The notes under the pieces were generated by a model. That model was not told the DNA's origin and did no database searches. It saw only the letters and a program-made list of their open reading frames with translations. A DNA stretch of 25,037 nucleotides, taken from NCBI GenBank assembly GCA_030831415.1, contig JAURLC010000019.1, forward strand, positions 1-25,037. Reading direction: 5' to 3'. Below are positions 8,984 through 17,098 of this stretch, piece by piece. The stretch comes from Bacillota bacterium (GTDB taxonomy: Bacteria; Bacillota_I; Bacilli_A; RFN20; CAG-826). Each line of letters begins with the position of its first letter. Positions within the stretch are counted from its first letter, which is position 1. Made by a program: the position numbers and the translations under genes.

Positions 8984-9057
8984 GCAGGTGTAGTTCAGTG
9001 GTAGAACATCAGCCTTCCAAGCTGATTACGCGGGTTCGATTCCCGTCACCTGCTCCA
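8984..9057 (+). tRNA. tRNA-Gly (TCC anticodon)
   Basis: A complete cloverleaf can be drawn. The 7-bp acceptor is GCAGGTG/CACCTGC, the D arm contains AGTGGT, and the anticodon stem is TCAGC/GCTGA with loop CTTCCAA. The anticodon TCC is at 9016-9018. The T arm contains TTCGATT, and CCA is encoded (9055-9057). It decodes GGA and, by wobble, other GGN codons. Confidence 0.97.
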
Positions 9058-9061
9058 TTCT

Positions 9062-9087
9062 AAACAAGTTAAAACTTGTTTTTTTTT
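9062..9087 (+). terminator. Rho-independent terminator after tRNA-Gly
   Basis: The stem AAACAAG/CTTGTTT, extendable by TT/AA, is followed by a run of about nine T. It separates the tRNA transcript from the RdgB operon. Confidence 0.75.
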
Positions 9088-9116
9088 ACCCTTTTTTTGA
9101 TTACAATAAACTTAAG

Positions 9117-9737
9117 ATGAATTATGAAATTGTGATTGCGACAAACAATCAAGATAAAATAGACGAAATCAAAGCTTTCTTTCAAGATTACACCGTTGAT
9201 TTTTTAACGTTAAAGGATATTAAACTCAAATTGGCTGTTAACGAAACAGGGAAAACTTTTTTAGAAAATGCCTTGATCAAAGCAAAAGCAGTTGCCAAGA
9301 GTGTGAACAAAACCATTATCGCCGATGACTCGGGCCTACAAATTGATGCCTTGAAAGGCTTTCCTGGTGTATACTCAGCTCGATGGAGTGATCATTTATC
9401 CATCCAGGATAAAAATCTCGAATTACTTAAATTAATGGAACCTCATAAACTTCGGAAGGCACAATATACATGTGCCCTTGTCATTTCTTATCCTATAAAA
9501 GAAATTCGATTTTTTGTTGGAACCACAACGGGAAAGATTACCAAAGAACCTGTTATTGGTCCTTATGGTTTTGGTTATGATCCGATCTTTTTAAGTGATG
9601 AACGAAAACTTACTTTTTCACAAATACCGTTAGATGAAAAAAACAAAATTTCCCATCGTGGGCGTGCCTTAGAAAAATTGCGTATATGCTTATTAGAAAA
9701 AAAACTGATCACCAAAACTAAAAGAAGGAGTCGTTAA
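9117..9737 (+). CDS. rdgB: RdgB/HAM1 family XTP/dITP diphosphatase
   Basis: A 206-residue soluble enzyme that hydrolyses non-canonical purine triphosphates (ITP, dITP, XTP) to monophosphates and pyrophosphate, keeping deaminated purines out of nucleic acids. The family signatures are complete: TNNxxK near the N-terminus (T9, N11, K14, E17), ADDSGL with the catalytic acids D70-D71, GFPGVYSARW, GFGYDPIF (151-158) and SHRGRAL (179-185). The length is normal. There is no Shine-Dalgarno sequence; TACAAT at 9102-9107 would start transcription only a few bases before the ATG, so a nearly leaderless mRNA is possible. The stop codon overlaps the next ATG (TAATG, 9735-9739). Confidence 0.92.
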   Translation: MNYEIVIATNNQDKIDEIKAFFQDYTVDFLTLKDIKLKLAVNETGKTFLENALIKAKAVAKSVNKTIIADDSGLQIDALKGFPGVYSARWSDHLSIQDKNLELLKLMEPHKLRKAQYTCALVISYPIKEIRFFVGTTTGKITKEPVIGPYGFGYDPIFLSDERKLTFSQIPLDEKNKISHRGRALEKLRICLLEKKLITKTKRRSR

Positions 9738-11017
9738 TGGCAACGACCACTTGGTTTAAAATCGACAACGCTGGAAAATTATTTCCGGTCGTGACGAATC
9801 AACGACGTGCATCCTATTTTCGACTTGTCGCTAATCTCCATGATGTCATCGACCCCATCTTACTTCAAAAAGCTGCCGAAACGACACTTCATCGTTTTCC
9901 AAACTTTAACACTCGTTTAAAGAAAGGCTTATTTTGGTATTACTTAGAAACGCAACAACGAAAATTTAAAGTCAAACCAGAACCTAATTTATTTGGTTCT
10001 ATTTCTGATCCTAACGATCCCCATATTCATTTGATTGAAATTTACTATCATCGTCAACGTATTGCCATTGAAATCTTTCATTCGGTGACCGATGGTCGTG
10101 GGGGGATGGAATTTTTAAAAACACTCGTACTCGCCTACTTACGTCTAAAGAAATTACCGGTCTCTTCCGAAGGCCTAATTTTTGATGCCGATGATGTTGC
10201 CACCGATAATGAACTTGAGGATAGTTTTCAAGCAAAAATTAAACCAGGGTATTCGGAGTGGCTACCTACAAAAAAAGCGTTTCATTTACATGGAGATTAT
10301 TTTCCTCATCATGGCCATTATTTAACCCACCTCACCCTATCGGTAACCGAACTCAAAAAAATAGCGAAACTTCACGACCTATCGATCACTGGTTTTTTAG
10401 CAAGTTTGTTAATCTATCAATTGGTGATTAAGCAAAATCTTGAAAATCCCAAAAAACGTCGTCCCATCATTTTATCGATTCCCGTCGATATGCGAAAATA
10501 CCTTCCTTCTACAACGATGAAAAATTTTGTTATGACGATTAACATCGGTCGCGTCTATTCTGTTCAAACCACCTTGGAAGATGTCATCAATGATGTTAGA
10601 AAACAGCTCAAAGATGGTCAATCCATTGATAAATTAGCCCCTCAAATACGTGCAAATATGATTGCAGAACGAATGCTGTTGGTCCGATTTGTCCCCTTAT
10701 TTATCAAACGGATCATTATTTACTCTGTCTTTAATCGCGTGGGAGAACCAGCGTTGACTTTTGCGATGTCCAATTTAGGACAAGTCACGATGCCTGAAAG
10801 CACCAAACCTTACCTTAATTCCTTTGAATTTATGATTTGCTCAACAAAAGTTATGCCAATTAACTTAGGCGTGGTCTCTTTTGAAGATAAACTTATCTTG
10901 TCTTTCTCTCGTATCATAACCGATCGAAGCTTTATTGAACATTTTGTCCGAACACTCCAATCGGATTATGGACTTCAACTATTAGTGTACGGAAACCGTT
11001 GGGAAGAAGAAAAATGA
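9737..11017 (+). CDS. Condensation-type / alcohol acetyltransferase-like acyltransferase
   Basis: A 426-residue soluble protein of the chloramphenicol-acetyltransferase-like fold (NRPS condensation, alcohol acetyltransferase and WS/DGAT relatives). The key evidence is the catalytic HxxxDG motif at H115-D119-G120 (HSVTDGRGG), placed about 115 residues from the N-terminus as in the family. A second-half segment (SIPVDMRKYLP) corresponds to the conserved substrate-channel region. The enzyme should transfer an acyl group from a carrier or CoA to an alcohol or amine; the substrate is unknown. It overlaps rdgB by 1 nt and the following zinc-ribbon membrane gene by 4 nt. I recall similar pairs in other Firmicutes, but I cannot verify this here. 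Confidence 0.75.
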   Translation: MATTTWFKIDNAGKLFPVVTNQRRASYFRLVANLHDVIDPILLQKAAETTLHRFPNFNTRLKKGLFWYYLETQQRKFKVKPEPNLFGSISDPNDPHIHLIEIYYHRQRIAIEIFHSVTDGRGGMEFLKTLVLAYLRLKKLPVSSEGLIFDADDVATDNELEDSFQAKIKPGYSEWLPTKKAFHLHGDYFPHHGHYLTHLTLSVTELKKIAKLHDLSITGFLASLLIYQLVIKQNLENPKKRRPIILSIPVDMRKYLPSTTMKNFVMTINIGRVYSVQTTLEDVINDVRKQLKDGQSIDKLAPQIRANMIAERMLLVRFVPLFIKRIIIYSVFNRVGEPALTFAMSNLGQVTMPESTKPYLNSFEFMICSTKVMPINLGVVSFEDKLILSFSRIITDRSFIEHFVRTLQSDYGLQLLVYGNRWEEEK

Positions 11018-11706
11018 AACAAAACATAACGTGTCCTAAATGCAACATTCATGTTCATGCATCACACTCACATTGTCCGGTATGTGGACGTTTTTTACAT
11101 GAGGTAGATGCTACGAATAAACAACATCTTTATCCAACCCCAGACTATAAAAAAATCGATAAAAAAACCTCCACAACACTACAATCTATTCTTGCCTTTC
11201 CGTTATTGTTTGCCTTATTGTTTACTATTTTATTGGATTCATTTGTCCTCCAAAGTAATTTCGGGCCAAGTTTTCTGGTTACATTAGTCGTGCTTTATGC
11301 CTGGATATTAATTTATCGGACGATCTTACCAAAAAATGGTCCTGGTGAAAAAATATTGTGGCAAATGATGGGTTTAACACTCTTCTTTCTTCTTCTTGGC
11401 TTTATCACTGAAGGCAGTTTTAATACGTGGCCAATTCAATATGTAATCCCCATCATTCTAGGTTTTGGGAATGTGTTATTCTTCATCATCGTCACCGTTC
11501 AACGACGAACGGATGTCATCTTGTTACAAATGTTATTGATGAGTGTTTTTTCAATGGTACCTTGGATTTTATCCTTCGTTGGCCTTAACGATGAACGGTT
11601 AACAAGCTTTATTATTTTCCTTCTTGGTTTACTTAACATAATTGCGTTAGTGACTTATTTACGAAAGAAATTTTTCGCCTACATTCAACGTTGGTTGCAC
11701 ATATAA
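11014..11706 (+). CDS. Zinc-ribbon integral membrane protein (DUF6320-like)
   Basis: 230 residues if started at ATG 11014, which overlaps the previous TGA stop in an ATGA; an in-frame TTG at 10999 is a weaker alternative. The N-terminus is a CPxC...CPVCG zinc ribbon (C7, C10, C21, C24). A polar linker and about six hydrophobic helices fill the rest. The arrangement and its coupling to an acetyltransferase resemble DUF6320 proteins; this name is from memory and of moderate certainty. The overlap suggests the two products act together, perhaps acylating a membrane component with this protein as partner. Confidence 0.75.
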   Translation: MKQNITCPKCNIHVHASHSHCPVCGRFLHEVDATNKQHLYPTPDYKKIDKKTSTTLQSILAFPLLFALLFTILLDSFVLQSNFGPSFLVTLVVLYAWILIYRTILPKNGPGEKILWQMMGLTLFFLLLGFITEGSFNTWPIQYVIPIILGFGNVLFFIIVTVQRRTDVILLQMLLMSVFSMVPWILSFVGLNDERLTSFIIFLLGLLNIIALVTYLRKKFFAYIQRWLHI

Positions 11707-11735
11707 AAAAGACAAGGTATCCCTTGTCTTTTTTT
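11705..11735. terminator. Bidirectional rho-independent terminator
   Basis: AAAAAAGACAAGG and CCTTGTCTTTTTT form a long stem with a 4-nt loop. A T-run follows on each strand, so it ends both the + strand acetyltransferase operon and the - strand enolase transcript. Confidence 0.9.
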
Positions 11736-11753
11736 CTTGATAAGAAGTAATTC

Positions 11754-13055
11754 TTATTTACGTACTTTTAAGGAATCTTTACCGCGGTATTCGCTTTGAT
11801 TACCGAGTTGATCTTCAATACGTAGTAATTGATTATATTTGGCAACGCGGTCTGTACGACTCATCGACCCAGTTTTGATTTGACCGGCATTGGTTGCAAC
11901 CGCTAAATCAGCAATGGTTGTATCTTCACTTTCACCGGAACGATGGGAGACAACTGCCGTATAACCGTTATCTGCCGCTAATTTCATCGCTTCTAATGTT
12001 TCGGTTAATGTACCGATTTGATTCACTTTAATTAAAATGGAGTTAGCAATTTTACGTTTGATGCCTTCTTGAAGAATTTTTGGATTGGTGACAAATAAAT
12101 CATCACCAACAAGTTGGACTTGATTCCCTAATCGAGCAGTAAGTTTTTCCCAACCATTCCAATCTTTTTCAGATAATCCATCTTCGATCGATACAATTGG
12201 ATATTGACTCACTAACGAAGCATACCATTCAATCATTTGATCGGTCGTTTTCTTACCTTCCCCACTCTTCTTTAATTCATAAACACCTTCTTCTTCGTTA
12301 TAAAATTCACTGGCGGCGACATCCATGGCAAGAAAAATATCTTTACCAGGTTGATATCCAGCAGCTTGAATGGCTTCCATGATGACATCTAATGCTTCTT
12401 GGTTGCTCTTTAAATTCGGGGCAAATCCACCTTCATCTCCGATGGCGGTAATATGTTGTTTCTTTTTCAATACTTTCTTTAAGTTATGAAAGACTTCTGC
12501 ACCCCAACGAATCGCTTCTTTGACAGAAGGGGCACCTAAAGGCATAATCATAAATTCTTGGAAGTCAACGGAACTATCCGCATGCGCCCCACCATTGATG
12601 ACATTCATCATCGGAGCAGGTAGCACTTTTGCTTGATTGCCGTATAAGCGACCTAAATATTGATAAAGAGGAAGTTTTTCATCGATTGCAGCAGCTTTGG
12701 CTACGGCTAATGAAACCGCAAGAAGCGCATTGGCTCCTAAATTGGTTTTAAAATCAGTACCATCCATGGCTAACATCGTTTGATCCACAAGTGTTTGATC
12801 AGTAACGTCTAATCCGATCACTTTTGGACCTATGAGTTTATTGACATTATTGACAGCTTGGACAACACCTTTTCCTAAAAAGCGCTTTGCATCATTATCT
12901 CGAAGTTCCATCGCTTCGCGTTCACCCGTCGATGCACCTGAAGGAACGATTGCAGAAGCAAATGAACCTGCTTCTGTTGTGACTTCGACTTCAACGGTAG
13001 GATTTCCACGTGAATCAATCACTTCCCGTGCGTAGACAGTTTTAATTTTCGACAT
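11754..13055 (-). CDS. eno: Enolase (phosphopyruvate hydratase)
   Basis: A 433-residue glycolytic enzyme converting 2-phosphoglycerate to phosphoenolpyruvate. All active-site elements are visible: E208 in GDEGG, K343 in LIKVNQIGT, Mg ligands D245, E291 and D318, the SHRSGE loop (370-375), and K394. The N-terminal VYAREVIDSRGNPTVEV (7-23) is family-typical. ATG at 13055 is preferred over the in-frame TTG at 13061 because GGAGG (13066-13070) is 10 nt from the ATG but only 4 from the TTG. The C-terminal end is the divergent SEYRGKDSLKVRK. It has its own promoter region and a terminator, so it is probably monocistronic. Confidence 0.98.
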   Translation of the reverse strand: MSKIKTVYAREVIDSRGNPTVEVEVTTEAGSFASAIVPSGASTGEREAMELRDNDAKRFLGKGVVQAVNNVNKLIGPKVIGLDVTDQTLVDQTMLAMDGTDFKTNLGANALLAVSLAVAKAAAIDEKLPLYQYLGRLYGNQAKVLPAPMMNVINGGAHADSSVDFQEFMIMPLGAPSVKEAIRWGAEVFHNLKKVLKKKQHITAIGDEGGFAPNLKSNQEALDVIMEAIQAAGYQPGKDIFLAMDVAASEFYNEEEGVYELKKSGEGKKTTDQMIEWYASLVSQYPIVSIEDGLSEKDWNGWEKLTARLGNQVQLVGDDLFVTNPKILQEGIKRKIANSILIKVNQIGTLTETLEAMKLAADNGYTAVVSHRSGESEDTTIADLAVATNAGQIKTGSMSRTDRVAKYNQLLRIEDQLGNQSEYRGKDSLKVRK

Positions 13056-13086
13056 ACTCAATATGCCTCCTTTTTTAACCGAAGTT

Positions 13087-13092
13087 ATTATA
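13087..13092 (-). promoter_or_regulatory. Likely -10 box of the enolase promoter
   Basis: TATAAT on the - strand, 32 nt before the enolase ATG and upstream of GGAGG. No clear -35 hexamer sits at 16-18 nt, so only the -10 is called. Confidence 0.45.
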
Positions 13093-13121
13093 TGCTATTT
13101 TCAATAGTGATGGTAGACGAA

Positions 13122-14588
13122 CTACTTGTTTTTCTTTTGTTGTGGAGAACGTTGCAAAAAGAAATGATACACAGAAAAGATTGTTATCAATATGGCTAAG
13201 ACAATCGCTAATTGAACCCACCCTTGATACACAACTCCAACAAATAAAAGTAAAGGAAAACCTAGTGGAATCGCCATCGACGAACCATAAACAATATCAT
13301 TGGTTGCAGGAGTTTTAAAATAAGGATCTTTTTCTCGTAACAAGGCAACACCAGTAGACGCAGTTCCCGTCATGGTTCCAAAAAAGACTAAAAAGGCTTC
13401 TTCGGGATAATAAGGATAAACGCGTTGGGTAATAAACCGTAAATACATATAGGTGGCAAACGTACCAACAACTGCTAAAGTTAATAAGGTAAGAACAAAA
13501 CCACTTTCAAGAACGACAGAAATATCAATCGCCATAATACTTGCAATCATCATCACATCAAATGCTAACCCTGCAACACGGTTGAGCAAAAAATCATTCG
13601 TATAAATCCTTTTCATCACTTTTCTTCGAAGCAACGTACGAGTAATATTTTTATAAAGCATGCCCATAAACACGACAATAATAAAATTAAATCCGTATAG
13701 CAAACCGATTAAATTATTGATTAAAAACGTCACATTTGACGCAAGAATAAGTTGTTCTAATCCATAAATCACAATCCATGAGACAAAATAAACAAGCCCA
13801 ATAATGGCAATTTGAATCGTCAGTTTATCAACCGCATCGACTAAAGGAATTTGACCATTGCCTTCTAAAACCGTTGATTCGGATGCAGCTTCCATCGAGG
13901 ATTCTGTTGGTTCAGGTAATTTCCCTTGTTTTTTCAGTTGGTTTAAATAGATGACACCACCGATTGAGGCGGCTAAAAATCCCATGGCAGCAATCGACAA
14001 GCCCATATCGATTCCAAATTCAAACCCAGCTGTATTGGTGAAAATACTACCGACAGATAAGGCTTGGCCCGGTCCTTGTCCAAAGCCCATGGGTAACAAA
14101 AATCCAGCAAATTCAGGAATGCTTGTAAAAAGAAAACTAAACGCAATGGTTATGAATAAACCAAGAATACCTTGTAACAAATAAGAATTGACGATTACCA
14201 TCCCACTTTTAACGGCATTCGCTTTTAACCGAACAGGTCCCTCATTCAGTTGATCCATTCCTTTGAGTGTTAAGGCTGCAAAACCAATCGCAATGGCATG
14301 GTAGGTAAAACCTGCCAGCACTTCTCGTGTGATAAGCGGAGTTCCATCGATGATGATTTCAAAAGTAGGAAAAATTCCACCGGTGACAAAATATTTTATA
14401 AATAGACCTAAAAAACCACCAATTACGGCAACAGGTAATAACGATTTTTTCAATAATGGAACGCGTCTTCGTAAGACATTCGCCAAAAGAAGGATGGTCA
14501 TAATAAGACCAAATTGGACTATGATACTCCAAAATGTATTAAAGTCCGAGAAGGGTCGCAAGCTGCTCGTTAGAATCGATTTCATCAT
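13122..14588 (-). CDS. gltS: Sodium/glutamate symporter (GltS/ESS family)
   Basis: A 488-residue polytopic transporter, expected to import glutamate with sodium. Diagnostic glycine-rich re-entrant motifs are seen in both inverted-repeat halves: MGFGQGPGQA (about 167-176) and GTMTGTASTGVALLREKDP (about 405-425). A hydrophilic, acidic cytoplasmic loop (about 215-250) divides the halves. It is longer than the 400-residue E. coli GltS, like other Firmicute members. The start is ATG 14588 or the adjacent ATG 14585; GGAGG (14594-14598) is better spaced for 14585. The start lies about 50 nt inside the 3' end of the upstream acyltransferase gene, so translation is probably coupled. Substrate assignment is by family only. 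Confidence 0.85.
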   Translation of the reverse strand: MMKSILTSSLRPFSDFNTFWSIIVQFGLIMTILLLANVLRRRVPLLKKSLLPVAVIGGFLGLFIKYFVTGGIFPTFEIIIDGTPLITREVLAGFTYHAIAIGFAALTLKGMDQLNEGPVRLKANAVKSGMVIVNSYLLQGILGLFITIAFSFLFTSIPEFAGFLLPMGFGQGPGQALSVGSIFTNTAGFEFGIDMGLSIAAMGFLAASIGGVIYLNQLKKQGKLPEPTESSMEAASESTVLEGNGQIPLVDAVDKLTIQIAIIGLVYFVSWIVIYGLEQLILASNVTFLINNLIGLLYGFNFIIVVFMGMLYKNITRTLLRRKVMKRIYTNDFLLNRVAGLAFDVMMIASIMAIDISVVLESGFVLTLLTLAVVGTFATYMYLRFITQRVYPYYPEEAFLVFFGTMTGTASTGVALLREKDPYFKTPATNDIVYGSSMAIPLGFPLLLFVGVVYQGWVQLAIVLAILITIFSVYHFFLQRSPQQKKNK

Positions 14589-15762
14589 GTTTTCCTCCTT
14601 GATGAAGTAAATATTGCAAATACATTAACGCTGCATATGGTGAATGTTGTCTAGGAAATTGAAGTAATAAGGTTAGGTCCCCTTCGAGATAAATAATTAA
14701 TTTAGTTCGTACTTGAATCGCTGCGGACAAAACTGAACCTATCGAATATACTAGTTGCTTTTCCTTTAAACTTAATGTTACCTCATTTCGAGAAATTTTA
14801 AAGGTGCATTGTTGCATCGGTGAACGCCGTTTTTCACCTGCTTTCCAAAACGACACCATTCCAGCATACTTAAGTGAGAATTCATCATGGTGTCGTAAAT
14901 AATCAATGAAGCGAATCTTGTTGGCATCATCCATGGTTTTTAGTGTGTACATATTATGTTTTTCATGGATCAAACCATCTTCTCCATAAAAAGCGTGATA
15001 ATGACACGATTGACAATGCAATGCATGCTTGGTAGAAATCATTGATAAAACCATGTTACAAGAAGGACAGGTAAAGATTAATTTGTGCAACCCTTCCGCT
15101 CTATTTTTTCCTTTAAATTCTATTTTAAATGGAGCCTTATAAGCAGAGACAGATAAGGCGTCATAAACGATTTGATCGACGTCTTTATCGGATAATGACG
15201 CATATTCAGAAGGCAATAATCGACGATTTTCCACAATGGTTGAGCGTCCAAATTTCCGAAAGTAAGCCCAGCGAGGTGCGGATAAATACAAACCATGAAT
15301 ATTAAGAAAAATAACTGGCATTTTTAGGAATTTAATAAGGCGTCCAATGCCTTTAGGTATGGTAACAGGTTCACCGTGCATTGTCGCATTACCTTCTGGA
15401 AATATCGCGATGTTTCCACCTTCATTTCGAACGGATACCATGCGTTTAACCACTGCTAAATCCGTCATTGATTTACTTTTTGGAATCGGATTAAAGAAAT
15501 AACGTAAAAACCAACTTCCAAATCCTGAGTTCAATAATTGTTCAGAGGCAACAAAGTAAAGGGGGACATCAAACATCATGTCCGTAAAAATAATGTCAAA
15601 TTCTGCAGTATGATTGGCAAGAATTAAAAATGGACCTTGCTTTTTGATTTTTATCTTTATCGCTTTAAAGCGATAATAAAGCTTGAAAAAAGGACCGAAA
15701 ATAAAACGAAAAATAACAAGAAAAACGTAATGTCTCTTTAACGTATAACGCTTCGTTTTCAT
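14539..15762 (-). CDS. PlsC-type 1-acylglycerol-3-phosphate acyltransferase with C-terminal zinc ribbon
   Basis: 407 residues. The N-terminal 230 are a PlsC acyltransferase: hydrophobic N-terminus, motif I HTAEFD (H51, D56), motif III FPEGN (121-125) and a later proline motif (PVIFLNIHG, 149-157). Such enzymes acylate lysophosphatidate in membrane phospholipid synthesis. The remaining ~175 residues are unusual: a CPSC...CQSC zinc ribbon (C232, C235, C250, C253) followed by a domain of unknown role. PlsC proteins are usually 200-260 residues. The ATGA overlap with the upstream GNAT-like gene and the overlap with gltS indicate one operon. A different acyl acceptor, such as a glycolipid, is possible. 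Confidence 0.85.
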   Translation of the reverse strand: MKTKRYTLKRHYVFLVIFRFIFGPFFKLYYRFKAIKIKIKKQGPFLILANHTAEFDIIFTDMMFDVPLYFVASEQLLNSGFGSWFLRYFFNPIPKSKSMTDLAVVKRMVSVRNEGGNIAIFPEGNATMHGEPVTIPKGIGRLIKFLKMPVIFLNIHGLYLSAPRWAYFRKFGRSTIVENRRLLPSEYASLSDKDVDQIVYDALSVSAYKAPFKIEFKGKNRAEGLHKLIFTCPSCNMVLSMISTKHALHCQSCHYHAFYGEDGLIHEKHNMYTLKTMDDANKIRFIDYLRHHDEFSLKYAGMVSFWKAGEKRRSPMQQCTFKISRNEVTLSLKEKQLVYSIGSVLSAAIQVRTKLIIYLEGDLTLLLQFPRQHSPYAALMYLQYLLHQGGKHDEIDSNEQLATLLGL

Positions 15763-16889
15763 TCCTCTATGGGGCGTACAAATGCACTTCGTGATTTGTG
15801 TTGGGTATGCTCAAAATGTTTCCATAACGATTGAATATGTTGATTCGTAAGTAGTTCAGGACCGGTTTCAGCATATTCAATATTATTTTTAATCGCATTC
15901 GTTAATGCATCGACAAAAATTAATGAAAGGACGCCACTATCTTTGTATTGCGGATCAACGGCAACCAGGAGCATATCTAAAACTCGACTTTGTTTCAATT
16001 CTTTAAAAAACGAGAAAATCCCAAATGGAAAAAGGTGCCCTCGATGCTCTTTAAGAGCTTTTACAGGAGATGGAATCATTAATCCAAAGGCAACTAAGTT
16101 TTCTTGTTCATCACAAACAAGTTGAATGTAATCTAAATTAACGAGTGGAATATATTGCTTGGCGAGCATATCCATTAACTCTTCTTTAACAGGAACATAT
16201 CCATATAAATGATCATAGGTCACATTCATCAAACGAAAAATCTTTTTAATGTAGGGTGCCAATGTTTTAAAACGTTTATTTTTAACGCGTACAAGATGTA
16301 AATTATTACGTTCTAAGACACGTTTGGATATTTTCACTAATAATTCAGGAATTTGTTTAGGAACCTTAATACGATATTCATTCCATGTTGCATCTTTAAC
16401 AAATCCATATCGTTCGAAAAAATCAACATAATAGGATGCAGTATAAAATGTGACAAACATGTTTAGTTGGTCAAATCCTTGGGTTAATAATCCTTCTTTG
16501 TCTTGATCTGAATACCCTAATGGACCTGCCATTTCTGTCATTCCATGAGCTTTTCCAAAAGTTTTCACCGCATCCATAAGGGTGATAAAAACATCATAAT
16601 CTTCAATAAAATCAATACGATTAAATCGAATTCTTTTTTCGTGATATTTCTCATTTGAAAAACGATTAATAATCGCGGTGACACGACCGACAATTTGACC
16701 ATTCTTTCTTGCGATAAAGCTTTGAAAATCACAATAGGAACTTGCAGGATTTTTAGAAGGTGTTAAATTACTGATTTCATCTTCAAAAATGTATGGTGTG
16801 AAATAAGGATTGTCCCGATATAACACCGTAGGAAAATCAATGAACGCACGTAAGTCCTTCTTGGTTTGTACTGGATGAATGGTGATCAT
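15759..16889 (-). CDS. GNAT-like protein (YghO-type)
   Basis: A 376-residue soluble protein with two GNAT-like halves. An N-terminal part has FIARKNGQIVGRV (58-70, the GNAT beta2-3 pattern) and AGPLGYSDQDKEGLL. A C-terminal part has VAVDPQYKDSGV, resembling the acetyl-CoA-binding loop, then a helix and a conserved tail ending in SLWKHFEHT. The opening (VQTKKDLRAFIDFP) recalls the YghO family of uncharacterised proteins. It is the first gene of the operon with the PlsC-like enzyme and GltS, preceded by AGAGGCG. Transfer of an amino-acyl or acetyl group to a lipid-linked substrate would fit the PlsC neighbour, but this is inference. Confidence 0.75.
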   Translation of the reverse strand: MITIHPVQTKKDLRAFIDFPTVLYRDNPYFTPYIFEDEISNLTPSKNPASSYCDFQSFIARKNGQIVGRVTAIINRFSNEKYHEKRIRFNRIDFIEDYDVFITLMDAVKTFGKAHGMTEMAGPLGYSDQDKEGLLTQGFDQLNMFVTFYTASYYVDFFERYGFVKDATWNEYRIKVPKQIPELLVKISKRVLERNNLHLVRVKNKRFKTLAPYIKKIFRLMNVTYDHLYGYVPVKEELMDMLAKQYIPLVNLDYIQLVCDEQENLVAFGLMIPSPVKALKEHRGHLFPFGIFSFFKELKQSRVLDMLLVAVDPQYKDSGVLSLIFVDALTNAIKNNIEYAETGPELLTNQHIQSLWKHFEHTQHKSRSAFVRPIEE

Positions 16890-16940
16890 GATAACGCCTC
16901 TGAACTTATTTTAAGATATTTCAAACAACTTGGATACAAG

Positions 16941-16964
16941 AAAAAAACTCACCTTCGTGAGTTT
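16941..16964 (-). terminator. Rho-independent terminator after tRNA-Ser(GCT)
   Basis: On the - strand, ACTCAC-GAAG-GTGAGT with a GAAG tetraloop is followed by seven T. It starts 3 nt after the tRNA CCA end. Confidence 0.85.
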
Positions 16965-16966
16965 GA

Positions 16967-17057
16967 TGGCGGAGTAGAAGGGATTTGAACCCTTGCACCG
17001 GTTTCCCGATCTAACGGTTTAGCAAACCGTCCCCTTCAGCCTCTTGGGTACTACTCC
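16967..17057 (-). tRNA. tRNA-Ser (GCT anticodon)
   Basis: A 91-nt class II tRNA with acceptor GGAGTAG/CTACTCC, a long variable arm, anticodon GCT (17023-17021) between ACGGT/ACCGT stems, T loop TTCAAAT and an encoded CCA. It decodes AGC/AGT serine codons. Confidence 0.97.
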
Positions 17058-17067
17058 AACGCTACAA

Positions 17068-17097
17068 ATAGTAGCATATCTACTTCGTAAAAAACAA
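17068..17097 (-). promoter_or_regulatory. Candidate promoter of tRNA-Ser(GCT)
   Basis: On the - strand TTGTTT (17097-17092), an 18-nt spacer, then TACTAT (17073-17068) within TATGCTACTAT, resembling the other tRNA promoters here. It abuts the proS stop and would leave a leader of only a few nt. Alternatively the tRNA is transcribed with proS. Confidence 0.4.
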
Positions 17098-17098
17098 C

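Noticed and set aside
10011..10235. - strand open frame of 74 codons
   Set aside because: It is fully inside the acyltransferase gene with its HxxxDG motif; no supporting signals.
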